From Lachnospiraceae bacterium (GTDB taxonomy: Bacteria; Bacillota; Clostridia; Lachnospirales; Lachnospiraceae), in NCBI GenBank assembly GCA_024696005.1, contig JAILHF010000051.1:372001-436000 (forward strand): DNA of 64,000 nt, read 5' to 3'. How positions within the stretch are numbered: position 1 is the first letter of the stretch; each line of letters begins with the position of its first letter. The notes beneath the pieces were generated by a model. That model saw only the letters and a list, made by a program, of their open reading frames with translations. It made no database searches and was not told where the DNA came from. Shown piece after piece: positions 52,379 to 61,064 of the stretch. A program made the position numbers and the translations under genes.

Positions 52379-53130
52379 CAGATTCCCAACATCGCAAACG
52401 GATCTCGTCCTCCGCCTTCCCTTCTGAGGAAAAATGACTTCATGCGGTTTGCGCTCTCCGGGATCTCTTCGAGGATCTGCTCCAGATTGTCCTCGTTAAC
52501 ACCTCCCGCCTCCGCAAATGCGGCATACCACGCTTCCTCCTCCGCATAACGCTCGAGGATCAGCTTCCATGCCTCTTCCCCTGCCGGACTGCCGGCCGTA
52601 TGCTCCGAAACATAGTTTTGAAGCCGCTTTTTTTCCGCCTCTCCGAGGCTCTCCGCGTGCATCAGCCGCAACAGGCAGCGCCTTGCCTTCTCCCTTCGCC
52701 GCCCGCTCTCGTACGCCGCCGCGTCCGAGGTCCCGAAATCCTCTTCGCCGCAGGGGACCTGTCCCGAATAGCCTTCCGCGTCTTCTTCCTCCAGGAAACG
52801 GAAAAGCCAGGAATCCCAGAGCGCAAACCATTCCCGCGACCCTGCCGTCCCCGGCTCGACCAGATATTGCACGTCCCATCTTGCCGCCTCAGCCAAAAGG
52901 GCGGCCGTATCCTCTCCTCTTCCGATGTCCAGACATTTCAGCGCGCCGCAATCCCGAAACACCCCTTTTCCCAGCTCACAGGGCGGCATTTTCACACGCT
53001 CCAGATGACTGCAGCCGGCGAAGGCCCAGTCACCGATCCGCTTTACGCTCTCCGGGATCTCGACTGACGTGAGTCTGTGCCTGCCCAGCATCGCCTTTGC
53101 CGGGATCTCGCTTATCCCGTCCTCAAACAT
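52378..53130 (-). CDS. Leucine-rich-repeat (LRR_5-like) protein
   Basis: 250 residues. The first 70 residues hold BspA-type repeats (IPAKAMLGRHRLTSVEIPESVKRIGDWAFAGCSHLERVKMP, GVFRDCGALKCLDIG). The rest is helical and charged with no domain I recognise. No signal peptide, so it is probably cytoplasmic. It overlaps the diguanylate cyclase gene by 8 bases and is the last gene before the terminator. The repeats are few; the C-terminal part probably carries the function. Confidence 0.75.
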   Translation of the reverse strand: MFEDGISEIPAKAMLGRHRLTSVEIPESVKRIGDWAFAGCSHLERVKMPPCELGKGVFRDCGALKCLDIGRGEDTAALLAEAARWDVQYLVEPGTAGSREWFALWDSWLFRFLEEEDAEGYSGQVPCGEEDFGTSDAAAYESGRRREKARRCLLRLMHAESLGEAEKKRLQNYVSEHTAGSPAGEEAWKLILERYAEEEAWYAAFAEAGGVNEDNLEQILEEIPESANRMKSFFLRREGGGRDPFAMLGI

Positions 53131-54577
53131 TTTTCTCCGCCTTCATCTCCTGCTTTTTGGCATACATCGCCCGGTCCGCACGCCGGAATACCTCCGCGGG
53201 GTTCCGGTCTCTTTCCATGTCATAGATCGCCATGCCGGCCGCCGCCTGTATGCGCTCCCAGGGGTTCAGCTTTGTATCCATGCCGCAGCAGAGGATCATG
53301 CTTTCGAAGCGCTGCATCAGTTCATCCGCATTCTCGTAATCGCTCCTCTCGAGGATCACCACAAATTCATCCCCGCCGTAGCGGAATACCGGCGAATGCG
53401 CGAAAACGCCGCAGATGATCCCGCAGAGTTTCCGGATCGCCTGGTCCCCCATCTCATGTCCGTAATGGTCATTGAGTTTTTTGAGATCGTTCAGATCGAT
53501 CACGACCAGACCGAAGCTCTTTCCGCCCTGCTCCATGCGCTTTTCCAGGCGGCTCATCTCCAGCTCATAGGCGCGTTTGTTCCGCACGCCGGTCAGTTCA
53601 TCCAGATTGGCGATCTCGTTCATCCGTTCCGCCTCTTCCCTGGTGGAAAGCAGCTCCTGCTTCGCCGCAAGGAGATTGCTGAAGTAATCGTTGATGTCGC
53701 TCTCCATCTTCTTCATCGAATCGGCAAGATCCTCGATCTCGTCACCCGTGTGGATCTTCAGGGAATAAAAACCGTGACGGATGCTGTCCGGCTCTTCGTG
53801 GCAATAGCGCACTGCCGCCTCGGAGATCTTCCGTATGGGACGGACCACCGCAAACTCCACGATGATGAAGGCCAGGATGCACACAACAAGCGTGAGAATC
53901 AGGAGCGTGATCCCCGTCATCCGGATCATGTCGCCGCATACCTTCTGCAGCTCACCCATCACAATGTCGACCAAAGCGTATGCGACAACGCTTCCGTCCG
54001 CGCCGTGAACCGGTGCACCGGCCGTTACCAGTTCACCGTATTCCTCCGTATCCGTAACAAATGCGGGAAATCCTCTTTCGGGATCATCATAGATCCCGGC
54101 ATTGAAATCATAGATCGGATCGAAAGATCCCGGAGGACAGTCATTTTCCTCCGCAGCGTCCACCAGATAGACAGCCGAATCCGTCTCTTTGTCTACCGCG
54201 ACCAGATAGAGGCAGTCAACGTCATTGACCCGCTGCACCTTTAACAGCTGTTCACGGAGCGCAAGAAAATCTTCATCCTTTTCGATATCGGAAAAACGGG
54301 CGATGTAGGAATCGTAAGCTCCGCTGCCCATTTCCGTATTGCCGACTTTTTCTTCTGTGGCCTGATAAACACTCATGACCCTGTCTTTCAGGCGGCGCAC
54401 CTGTTCCCCGTCAAGGACCACCGATACCGTCCCTGCCAGTCCCTCGCCCCGCGAAAAATACGCACGGGTCACCATGTTATCTATGACACTTCCGCTGATC
54501 GTCAGCGCGACTCCGCCGAGAACCAATGCCAAAACCGCGATCATCAGACTGGTCTTGATCCGTATCGATACTCTCAT
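53123..54577 (-). CDS. Membrane diguanylate cyclase (sensor-HAMP-GGDEF)
   Basis: 484 residues. Membrane helix at about 9-31, an extracellular sensory region to about 215 (Cache-like by layout), a second helix at about 221-243, a HAMP-like linker, coiled coil, and a GGDEF domain with the intact GGDEF motif at 401-405. The RxxD inhibitory site five residues before it is absent, so product inhibition at that site is unlikely. Its own promoter lies at 54643-54671. It should make cyclic di-GMP in response to an external signal. Confidence 0.93.
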   Translation of the reverse strand: MRVSIRIKTSLMIAVLALVLGGVALTISGSVIDNMVTRAYFSRGEGLAGTVSVVLDGEQVRRLKDRVMSVYQATEEKVGNTEMGSGAYDSYIARFSDIEKDEDFLALREQLLKVQRVNDVDCLYLVAVDKETDSAVYLVDAAEENDCPPGSFDPIYDFNAGIYDDPERGFPAFVTDTEEYGELVTAGAPVHGADGSVVAYALVDIVMGELQKVCGDMIRMTGITLLILTLVVCILAFIIVEFAVVRPIRKISEAAVRYCHEEPDSIRHGFYSLKIHTGDEIEDLADSMKKMESDINDYFSNLLAAKQELLSTREEAERMNEIANLDELTGVRNKRAYELEMSRLEKRMEQGGKSFGLVVIDLNDLKKLNDHYGHEMGDQAIRKLCGIICGVFAHSPVFRYGGDEFVVILERSDYENADELMQRFESMILCCGMDTKLNPWERIQAAAGMAIYDMERDRNPAEVFRRADRAMYAKKQEMKAEKNV

Positions 54578-54642
54578 CCGTCCCCCAATAATGCCTCCCT
54601 GTCGGAAGTCCCCCGTTTTTCCGTATTCCGGATTTACCCTGT

Positions 54643-54671
54643 ATTATATCGGTTTTTCAGCTATCTGTAAA
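54643..54671 (-). promoter_or_regulatory. Promoter of the diguanylate cyclase gene
   Basis: Minus-strand TTTACA at 54666-54671, a 17-base spacer and TATAAT at 54643-54648. The leader of about 60 bases is too short for a cyclic di-GMP riboswitch. Confidence 0.65.
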
Positions 54672-54690
54672 TATCAAGTAAAGCACGGAC

Positions 54691-56199
54691 TCAGAACACA
54701 CCGAGTGCTTCGATCTCCTTCCGCAGGTCCTGCCCGCGTTCCCGTACCATCATCCCCGCGGAAAGGCGGCTGTACTCTTCGCTTCCGAAAAGGGCAATGA
54801 AACGCGAGGCATCGGCGTTGACGGTAAGTCTGGTCAGAAGCAGCAACAGCTCCTGGCCTTCCCCGAATGCCTCCTCCGCAAAACAGAACAGATTTTTCAG
54901 CCTTTCACTGATCTGCGCGCTCTCCTCCTTTACGCCGGAAAGCTTCTCCATGTACCAGGCCTCCGCGATCCCGAAAGCGCTCCTTCCCTCTTCCCTGCTT
55001 TCTTCCGCGATCTTTGCTCTCAGCTCGTCATAGAGGAACAGCGTCCTGCGGATCGAGGAGCGTTCTTCGTCCGACAGGCTCTGTGCGGCTCCCAGACGCT
55101 TTTCCTTCTCCCTGAGGGCTTCTTCCCCCTTCGAAAGGATCTCTGCCCCCGAGCTTTCCTCCTGCTTCGCTTTCCAGGCTTTCAAAACGGTCTGCAGGCG
55201 TCCCAGCGCATCCAGTCCCTGCAGCACCCGTCTCATATCCGTCTCGATCCGCTCCGAAAGCATGGAGGACAAAAGGATGCGTTCGTCAAAAGGCGCCTCC
55301 CTGACGCGGTCACGCATCAGCTCCGTGCCTTCGCCTTTCAGGATACCGAGCGGCGAATAATCCTTCTCGTATTTCCGGTAGAGCTCGTAATATGCCGCAA
55401 ATTCCTTTACCACCGTCTCGTGATGCAGATACTGGCGTATCACGCTCTCGCCTGCCGCCATCCCTTCTTCTTCACAGAGCAGCAGGACGCGCGAAAGATC
55501 TTCCCAGCCCCTGGCCGTCACATATTCACGCCCTTCCGCCGTCAGTTCCATCCGGTAGAAATCCTCCGGCCTGAGTTCCAGATAGGAAACGATCGCCGGA
55601 TGGATATGCTGCCGGTACGCATAATTCTGCCAGGCCTTGAGATCCGCCTCTGTTTCGATCAGGCGGACACGGTCAAGCGTCACCACATCAAATTCCCGCA
55701 CCATGCGGTTGTATTCGGGCGGGTTTCCGGCCGTGACCACCACCCATCCTTCCGGCACGCGATGCCTTCCGAACACCTTGTACTGCAGGAATTGGAGCAT
55801 GGACGGATAAAGAGTCTCCGAAACGCAGTTGATCTCGTCCAGAAAAAGGATCCCCTCCTTCAGCCCGCTCTCCTCCATCGTATCATAGACCGATGCGATG
55901 ATCTCACTCATGGTATATTCCGATACGGAGAATTCCTTTCCCCCGTAATCCTTCTTTGCGATAAACGGAAGCCCCAGGGCCGACTGCCTGGTGTGATGGG
56001 TCATGGAATAACTGACCAGTGCGATCCCAAGCTCCGAAGCGATCTGTTCCATGATCGCCGTCTTGCCGATGCCGGGAGCGCCCAGAAGAAAAATGGGGCG
56101 CTGTCTGACCAGCGGGAGCACATAATCCCCCAGTTCATCTTTTTTCAGATACAGCCGTACCGTATCCCGGATCTGTTCCTTTGCCTCTGCGATGTTCAT
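54691..56199 (-). CDS. MoxR-type AAA+ ATPase
   Basis: 502 residues. Walker A GAPGIGKT at 40-47, Walker B ILFLDEIN, sensor-type VVTAGNPPEYN and the arginine-containing VTLDRVR follow the MoxR layout; the last 200 residues are helical and charged with no domain I recognise. The ATG at 56197-56199 overlaps the VWA stop (ATGA) and has GGAGGG; the frame is open 21 codons upstream. It pairs with the VWA protein, as RavA-ViaA and CoxD-CoxE do, to remodel or insert cofactors into a target. Confidence 0.9.
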   Translation of the reverse strand: MNIAEAKEQIRDTVRLYLKKDELGDYVLPLVRQRPIFLLGAPGIGKTAIMEQIASELGIALVSYSMTHHTRQSALGLPFIAKKDYGGKEFSVSEYTMSEIIASVYDTMEESGLKEGILFLDEINCVSETLYPSMLQFLQYKVFGRHRVPEGWVVVTAGNPPEYNRMVREFDVVTLDRVRLIETEADLKAWQNYAYRQHIHPAIVSYLELRPEDFYRMELTAEGREYVTARGWEDLSRVLLLCEEEGMAAGESVIRQYLHHETVVKEFAAYYELYRKYEKDYSPLGILKGEGTELMRDRVREAPFDERILLSSMLSERIETDMRRVLQGLDALGRLQTVLKAWKAKQEESSGAEILSKGEEALREKEKRLGAAQSLSDEERSSIRRTLFLYDELRAKIAEESREEGRSAFGIAEAWYMEKLSGVKEESAQISERLKNLFCFAEEAFGEGQELLLLLTRLTVNADASRFIALFGSEEYSRLSAGMMVRERGQDLRKEIEALGVF

Positions 56200-57506
56200 G
56201 ATCTTCCCTCCTGCGTGTATTCTTTCAGTTCCTCTGCCTCCAGAACGGCTTTCATCGCCCACAAGGGCACGGGCGGACGGTGCTCGTCTTCATTCAGGAA
56301 AACAAAAAGCACGTCCATGGGCGGCTTGCGCTCCGGATAGATCCCGTAGCCGTCCGTAAAATAGATCATCCCTTTCAGCTCCGTGAATTCCTTCTGCTCT
56401 TTCAGGGCGGAAACATAGTTGAAGACCGGCCGGAAATCCGTCCCTCCGAAACCGCGAAGACTCAGATGCTCCAGAAAGCCCTCGAGCTCCTCCCGGCCGC
56501 GGATCACGGTATCGCTCTGCACCTCGCTGTCACACTGGACGACATGGATATTCACCCTGCTGAAAAAACGTTCCGTCTGCATCAGCATCTCGACGGTGCG
56601 CCTGAGAAAAGCCTTCACGGTCTTGCCGCTGACGGAAGCGGAGGTATCGATGGCGATGACAAAGTCCCGTATCCTTCTCTCCTCCCGGTATTCCAGCGGC
56701 TCGATCAGAGGCAGATCCCCGTACAGGGACAGCCCGTAGCTGTAGTAGACATAGTCAAATTCATCGGGACTGATGCCCATCTGCTCGCCCATCACAAGGA
56801 AACGCTCCAGGATCTTCGCATAATCATAGCGGCGTTTTGTCGCCTCTCCCAGCCCTTCCTCCAACGCCTCTGCCAGGGTCTTGTCCTTGGAAAAGGCCTT
56901 CAGCTCGGTCCGTATCCTGCGGGAGAGCTGCTCCCATTGTTCCTGCGTGATCTCGAGCTTCTGTCTCTCTCCCCAGTAACGGTGGTCATCACGATGAAAA
57001 CTGGCTTCATAAGCCCGCCGGCTGGCTTCCGGAAGCCCGGCATTCACAAAATACCGGTAGATGCGCTCGGCCGTAAGAGCCCCCGCAACCTGCTTCAGGC
57101 CCTTGAAACGAAGCTGAAGCTCCGAGTCCTGTTCCAGAACAAGGGAAGGGATCTTCAGGTTGACGATCACGGATTCCACAGCCGCATCGGTCGCGACATC
57201 CCATTTATCCCTATCCAGTTTTTCCGCATGGAAGGGATGGGCAAAGAGGCAATGCAGCAGAACATGCAAAAGCGTCCGGCTCAAAAGCACCGGATTTTCC
57301 CGGTAGAGGGACAGCACCGTCACGGGATCAAAAAAGAGCTTGTCCCCGTCCGTTGCCAGCGAGCCGTATCCGGGCCTGGACGCGGGCGTAAGACGGGCAA
57401 GCGCCGACGCAAAAAAACGAAGGTGCAGGAGCAGCTCATCACGAGCCAGCTCCAGCGCCTTCGTTGCAAGTTCTTCTATTTTCTTAAGATCGGGATCTGC
57501 CTGCAT
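56196..57506 (-). CDS. VWA-like protein with degenerate metallopeptidase motif (DUF2201 type)
   Basis: 436 residues. The N-terminal domain has HVLLHCLFAH at 81-90 followed by WDVATDAAVE, the pattern of the DUF2201 putative metallopeptidase region, but the catalytic Glu of HExxH is Val82. The C-terminal VWA domain has an intact MIDAS: Asp287, Ser289, Ser291 (DTSAS), GGTDF and FTDGYG. It overlaps tsf by one base (TAATG) and lacks a good ribosome binding site of its own, so it depends on tsf translation. It is the partner of the MoxR ATPase. Confidence 0.88.
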   Translation of the reverse strand: MQADPDLKKIEELATKALELARDELLLHLRFFASALARLTPASRPGYGSLATDGDKLFFDPVTVLSLYRENPVLLSRTLLHVLLHCLFAHPFHAEKLDRDKWDVATDAAVESVIVNLKIPSLVLEQDSELQLRFKGLKQVAGALTAERIYRYFVNAGLPEASRRAYEASFHRDDHRYWGERQKLEITQEQWEQLSRRIRTELKAFSKDKTLAEALEEGLGEATKRRYDYAKILERFLVMGEQMGISPDEFDYVYYSYGLSLYGDLPLIEPLEYREERRIRDFVIAIDTSASVSGKTVKAFLRRTVEMLMQTERFFSRVNIHVVQCDSEVQSDTVIRGREELEGFLEHLSLRGFGGTDFRPVFNYVSALKEQKEFTELKGMIYFTDGYGIYPERKPPMDVLFVFLNEDEHRPPVPLWAMKAVLEAEELKEYTQEGRS

Positions 57507-58615
57507 TACTGCATCTGCTTAGCCACTTCCTCTGCGAAGTTCTCTTCGCGCTTTTCGATACCTTCACCGGTCTCGAAACGGACCACATTGGTGATCATGA
57601 AGCTGCCGCCGTTAGCCTTCGCAACCTGCTCCACATACTGCTTCACCGTCTGCTTGCCGTCCTCGGCCTTGACATAAACCTGCTCGAAAAGGCTGATCTC
57701 CTTCACCTGCTTGGACACACGACCATCCACCAGTCCGGTGAAGATCTTGTCGTTCACATAATCGCTCTTTCCTGCCATTGCCAGCTGGGCAAGTGCTGCC
57801 TTTGCTGCATCGGAAAGGAAGTTGAAGAGGAAGTTCATGTTGCTCTTCTTCTCTTCGTAGATCGCCACATCTTCATCACTCCAAAGCTTGTCTGCCAAAG
57901 CCTTGTCGATGAGCTTCTGCAGAATGGGCTTGGGCAGGGATGCGGGATCGTTCAGGGAGCTGTCGATGGTGATCTCTTTCATCTTGGCCAGCTCGTCTGC
58001 GGAGATATCCTCTCTCTTTACATACTGGGGGCTCATGGCAGCCACCTGCATGGCGATGTTCTTCATTGCCTCGCGGATCTCTGCCTTATCCTCTCCCTGT
58101 GCCTCAACGATAACGGCGATCTTTCCGCCGCCGTGGATATAGCTTTCTACCAGACCGTCTGCGCTCACAACCTTCTTGAAGCGGCGGATGTCAAGCTTCT
58201 CACCGATGGTCAGCACCATGTCGTTCAGAGCTTCCCGAACGGTCTTTGCGCCGTCATCGATCCACTTTTCCTCCATGAACGCATCCATGTCGGCTGCGCC
58301 GCTCTCCAGAGCCTGTGCTGCCACACGGGTAACAAAATCCTTGAACTTCTCGTTCTTTGCAACGAAGTCGGTCTCGGAGTTCACTTCAACGACCGCAGCG
58401 GTCTTTCCGTCATCCTTCTTTGCGACTGCGCAAAGGCCTTCTGCCGCGATGCGGCTTGCCTTCTTCGCTGCCTTCATGGCACCGCTCTTCTTCAGAACTT
58501 CGATCGCAGCATCAAAATCGCCGTCGGTCTCGGTAAGTGCCTTTTTACATTCCATCATGCCTGCGCCGCTTGCTTCGCGCAGTTCTTTTACCATTGCTGC
58601 TGTAATAGCTGCCAT
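57506..58615 (-). CDS. tsf: Elongation factor Ts
   Basis: 369 residues, guanine-nucleotide exchange factor for EF-Tu. The N-terminal UBA-like module (VKELREASGAGMMECKKALTE) and NSETDFVAKNEKF are canonical, and the C-terminus GEGIEKREENFAEEV is typical. It is longer than E. coli EF-Ts (283); the extra length lies before the C-terminal module (about residues 255-315, around MNFLFNFLSDAAKAALAQLA). GGAGG precedes ATG. It follows rpsB by 21 bases. Confidence 0.96.
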   Translation of the reverse strand: MAAITAAMVKELREASGAGMMECKKALTETDGDFDAAIEVLKKSGAMKAAKKASRIAAEGLCAVAKKDDGKTAAVVEVNSETDFVAKNEKFKDFVTRVAAQALESGAADMDAFMEEKWIDDGAKTVREALNDMVLTIGEKLDIRRFKKVVSADGLVESYIHGGGKIAVIVEAQGEDKAEIREAMKNIAMQVAAMSPQYVKREDISADELAKMKEITIDSSLNDPASLPKPILQKLIDKALADKLWSDEDVAIYEEKKSNMNFLFNFLSDAAKAALAQLAMAGKSDYVNDKIFTGLVDGRVSKQVKEISLFEQVYVKAEDGKQTVKQYVEQVAKANGGSFMITNVVRFETGEGIEKREENFAEEVAKQMQ

Positions 58616-58636
58616 AGCATCCTCCTTTTTATTCCG

Positions 58637-59398
58637 TTATACGGTTCCTTCTGCCACCTGCTCCGCTTCAGCCGCAGCGCTCTCTGCAGCAATGTCGGAT
58701 GCATCGATGTTCTCTTCGCCCTGTCTGCCCTCGATGATGGCGTCTGCCATCTTGGAGACGATCAGCTTTACGGCACGGATCGCATCGTCGTTACCGGGGA
58801 TCACATAATCGAGTTCCTCGGGATCGCAGTTGGTATCGCAGATACCGAAGAGCATGATGCCCAGAGCCTTTGCTTCCTGGATGCAGATATGCTCCTTCTT
58901 GGGATCTACAACAAAGATCGCATCGGGAATGCGGTTCATCTCCTTGATGCCGCCCAGGTTCTTCTCCAGACGATCCCATTCCTTGCGGATGCCCATGACT
59001 TCCTTCTTGGGCAGCACATCAAAGGTGCCGTCCTGAGACATGCGCTCGATCTCTTTCAGTCTCTTGATACGGGACTGGATGGTCTTGAAGTTGGTCAGCA
59101 TGCCGCCGAGCCAACGCTCATTTACATAGTACATTCCGCAGCGCTCTGCTTCGGAGCGGATCGCTTCCTGAGCCTGCTTCTTGGTTCCCACAAAGAGCAC
59201 CGTGCCGCCCTGCGCAGCGATGTCGCTGATCGCATTGTAGGCAGCATCCACCATGCCTACGCTCTTCTGCAGGTCGATGATGTAGATGCCGTTACGCTCC
59301 GTGAAGATGTAGGGAGCCATCTTGGGGTTCCATCTTCTGGTCTGGTGGCCGAAGTGTACGCCGGCCTCCAACAGCTGCTTCATTGAAATTACGCCCAT
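58637..59398 (-). CDS. rpsB: Ribosomal protein S2
   Basis: 253 residues. [29 protein letters not shown] is the S2 signature, and the C-terminal AEGTV tail is acidic and Ala-rich. ATG 59396-59398 has GGAGG 8 bases upstream; the frame opens 12 codons earlier without a site. It leads the rpsB-tsf-VWA-MoxR transcript. Confidence 0.97.
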   Translation of the reverse strand: MGVISMKQLLEAGVHFGHQTRRWNPKMAPYIFTERNGIYIIDLQKSVGMVDAAYNAISDIAAQGGTVLFVGTKKQAQEAIRSEAERCGMYYVNERWLGGMLTNFKTIQSRIKRLKEIERMSQDGTFDVLPKKEVMGIRKEWDRLEKNLGGIKEMNRIPDAIFVVDPKKEHICIQEAKALGIMLFGICDTNCDPEELDYVIPGNDDAIRAVKLIVSKMADAIIEGRQGEENIDASDIAAESAAAEAEQVAEGTV

Positions 59399-59427
59399 TT
59401 TCTTTTCCTCCGTTTGGGTTTCGCTTC

Positions 59428-59471
59428 CGCACACCTAAGCAGTTCTCCTGCCACCGAAACGGCCGTGTGCG
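59428..59471 (-). promoter_or_regulatory. Inverted repeat in the rpsB leader
   Basis: CGCACAC and its complement at 59428-59434 and 59465-59471 enclose about 30 bases, placing a possible stem-loop between the promoter and the rpsB ribosome binding site. Leaders of rpsB often carry autoregulatory structures; this one is not assigned to a known family. Confidence 0.45.
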
Positions 59472-59494
59472 TGCTGATTTAGTGCAACGTTGGT

Positions 59495-59523
59495 ATTCTA
59501 ACAGATAGTAAACGCAAATGCAA
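59495..59523 (-). promoter_or_regulatory. rpsB promoter
   Basis: Minus-strand TTGCAT at 59518-59523, a 17-base spacer and TAGAAT at 59495-59500, giving a leader of about 90 bases. Confidence 0.6.
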
Positions 59524-59531
59524 GAGAAAAA

Positions 59532-61058
59532 TCACTCTTCCTTCAAAAATCCGCTCTTTCGCGGAGCAAAGGCCGCAGACTGCGGCGTGATCCCGTCAAC
59601 GCCCCAGCGGTTCGGCGTCCAGTTGTACCAGATCGTGGTGGTATAGTTCTCCTTCCAGTAAGGATCATAGACCTCAGCAGTCGTCCAGCCTGCCAGCGGC
59701 ACCGGATAAGGCATGTAGAGCGCGATCAGTTCGGGATAATCCTCCGGCTCGATCCGCGGGACATAGCCGTTCTTCAGGCTGTAATCCACTGCGTACTCAT
59801 ACGGATAATCACTGATCACCTCACTCTGCATGTGATAATCGCCGCACATCACGCCGCCTTCGACCGTAAAGCTGTCGTGCTCATGCGTCGTGTTCGTTTC
59901 GATCACCGTTCCGCCTTCATCACGCTTGGTTATGGTGTTATACCGGTCGCAGCTCCCGCTCCCCTCCGGCAGATCATTTTCCCAGTTCAGCTCGTATCTC
60001 GTGAGCTTTCCTTCGCCGTCGGAAAAACACCAGCCGCCGTTTCCCTTCCGTTTCCCTTCGGCATCAAAGCTTCCGAAATACACATAGGGACGGTTGCCGA
60101 TGCTGTAGATCGCAACGCCTGCCTCCTCGCCGCCGTTCTTTGCTTCCGAACTGTAAAGGACCGTGCGGATCAGCCGGGACGCTTCCCGGAATTTTTCATC
60201 CTGAAGAAGCTCGGTCAGCTTTTCGTTATCCTTATCTTTATATGCACTCTGCAGCTTTTCCATCCTGCCCTGGAGAAGCTCGTCCGCTTTCCGGAGCTCT
60301 TCGCACTTTGCGCGGACATCTTCCAGCACATCCCTTCCGAAAATGCCGATGCACTCATCCATCAGGGCAACGGCTTCCTCGTATTCCTGATCGTACATCA
60401 GATCGATCGCCTGCTCTCTGGCAGCTTTCAGGATCGCATCCCGCACCCGCTCATCCCCCGGGCTTATCGCATTGGCTTTTCGAAGCTCTTCCATAGCCTC
60501 CGCGGTATCCCGCTGATCCCAGGCTTCCTCCGCAAAATGCAGGAGGCAGTCCAGCCGCAATGGTTCTGACTTGGCATATGCCTCCGCGTCTGCCGGCAGT
60601 TTTTCGAGCTGCTCCGAAACGAGCCGGATATCGCCGGCCTCCGCGGCCGCCACCGCATCTTTCAGGATATCGGTCTGCTCCGCGTCGCGGAGCACATCCT
60701 GCATTATGGGAATGCGCTCATCTCCCGTATTCCCGGCCGCTATCTGCAGATCCAGCCAGCTTTGGTATTCATCCGAAAGCCACGCAAGATCGTGTTTGTC
60801 GTACGCAAGCTGCATCAGGCCCTCATGCGCGGCCGAAGAAGACGGATCGATCGCAAGCGCACTGCGGAATGCCGCTTCCGCTTCCGATACAGAGCCCGCA
60901 TTCAGCAGCCGGTTCGCCCTTGTCAGTTCGCGGGACGCCCTCCCCCCTACGCTATGGTAAAGCCAGAGCGCACAAAAGCCCGGGATCAGCGAGATCCCGA
61001 ACAGGATCAGTCCGGTGACAAGGATCGGTGAGATTGTCTTTTTGTTCTTATCCATCAT
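59532..61058 (-). CDS. Membrane-anchored TPR-like protein with MORN-like C-terminus
   Basis: 508 residues. One membrane helix at about 12-35, then TPR-like helical repeats (TRANRLLNAGSVSEAEAAFRSALAIDPSSS and later units to about residue 265). The C-terminal 190 residues are beta-rich and include a MORN-like turn (YVYFGSFDAEGKRKGNGGW) and many Tyr, Trp and Glu residues. Probably faces outside the cell. It lies 6 bases after the following gene's partner at 61065. The function is unknown. Confidence 0.78.
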   Translation of the reverse strand: MMDKNKKTISPILVTGLILFGISLIPGFCALWLYHSVGGRASRELTRANRLLNAGSVSEAEAAFRSALAIDPSSSAAHEGLMQLAYDKHDLAWLSDEYQSWLDLQIAAGNTGDERIPIMQDVLRDAEQTDILKDAVAAAEAGDIRLVSEQLEKLPADAEAYAKSEPLRLDCLLHFAEEAWDQRDTAEAMEELRKANAISPGDERVRDAILKAAREQAIDLMYDQEYEEAVALMDECIGIFGRDVLEDVRAKCEELRKADELLQGRMEKLQSAYKDKDNEKLTELLQDEKFREASRLIRTVLYSSEAKNGGEEAGVAIYSIGNRPYVYFGSFDAEGKRKGNGGWCFSDGEGKLTRYELNWENDLPEGSGSCDRYNTITKRDEGGTVIETNTTHEHDSFTVEGGVMCGDYHMQSEVISDYPYEYAVDYSLKNGYVPRIEPEDYPELIALYMPYPVPLAGWTTAEVYDPYWKENYTTTIWYNWTPNRWGVDGITPQSAAFAPRKSGFLKEE

Positions 61059-61064
61059 TCTTCC

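Noticed and set aside
54578-54640. Cyclic di-GMP riboswitch before the diguanylate cyclase
   Set aside because: The predicted leader is about 60 bases, shorter than a GEMM riboswitch, and no GNRA tetraloop/receptor pattern is visible.
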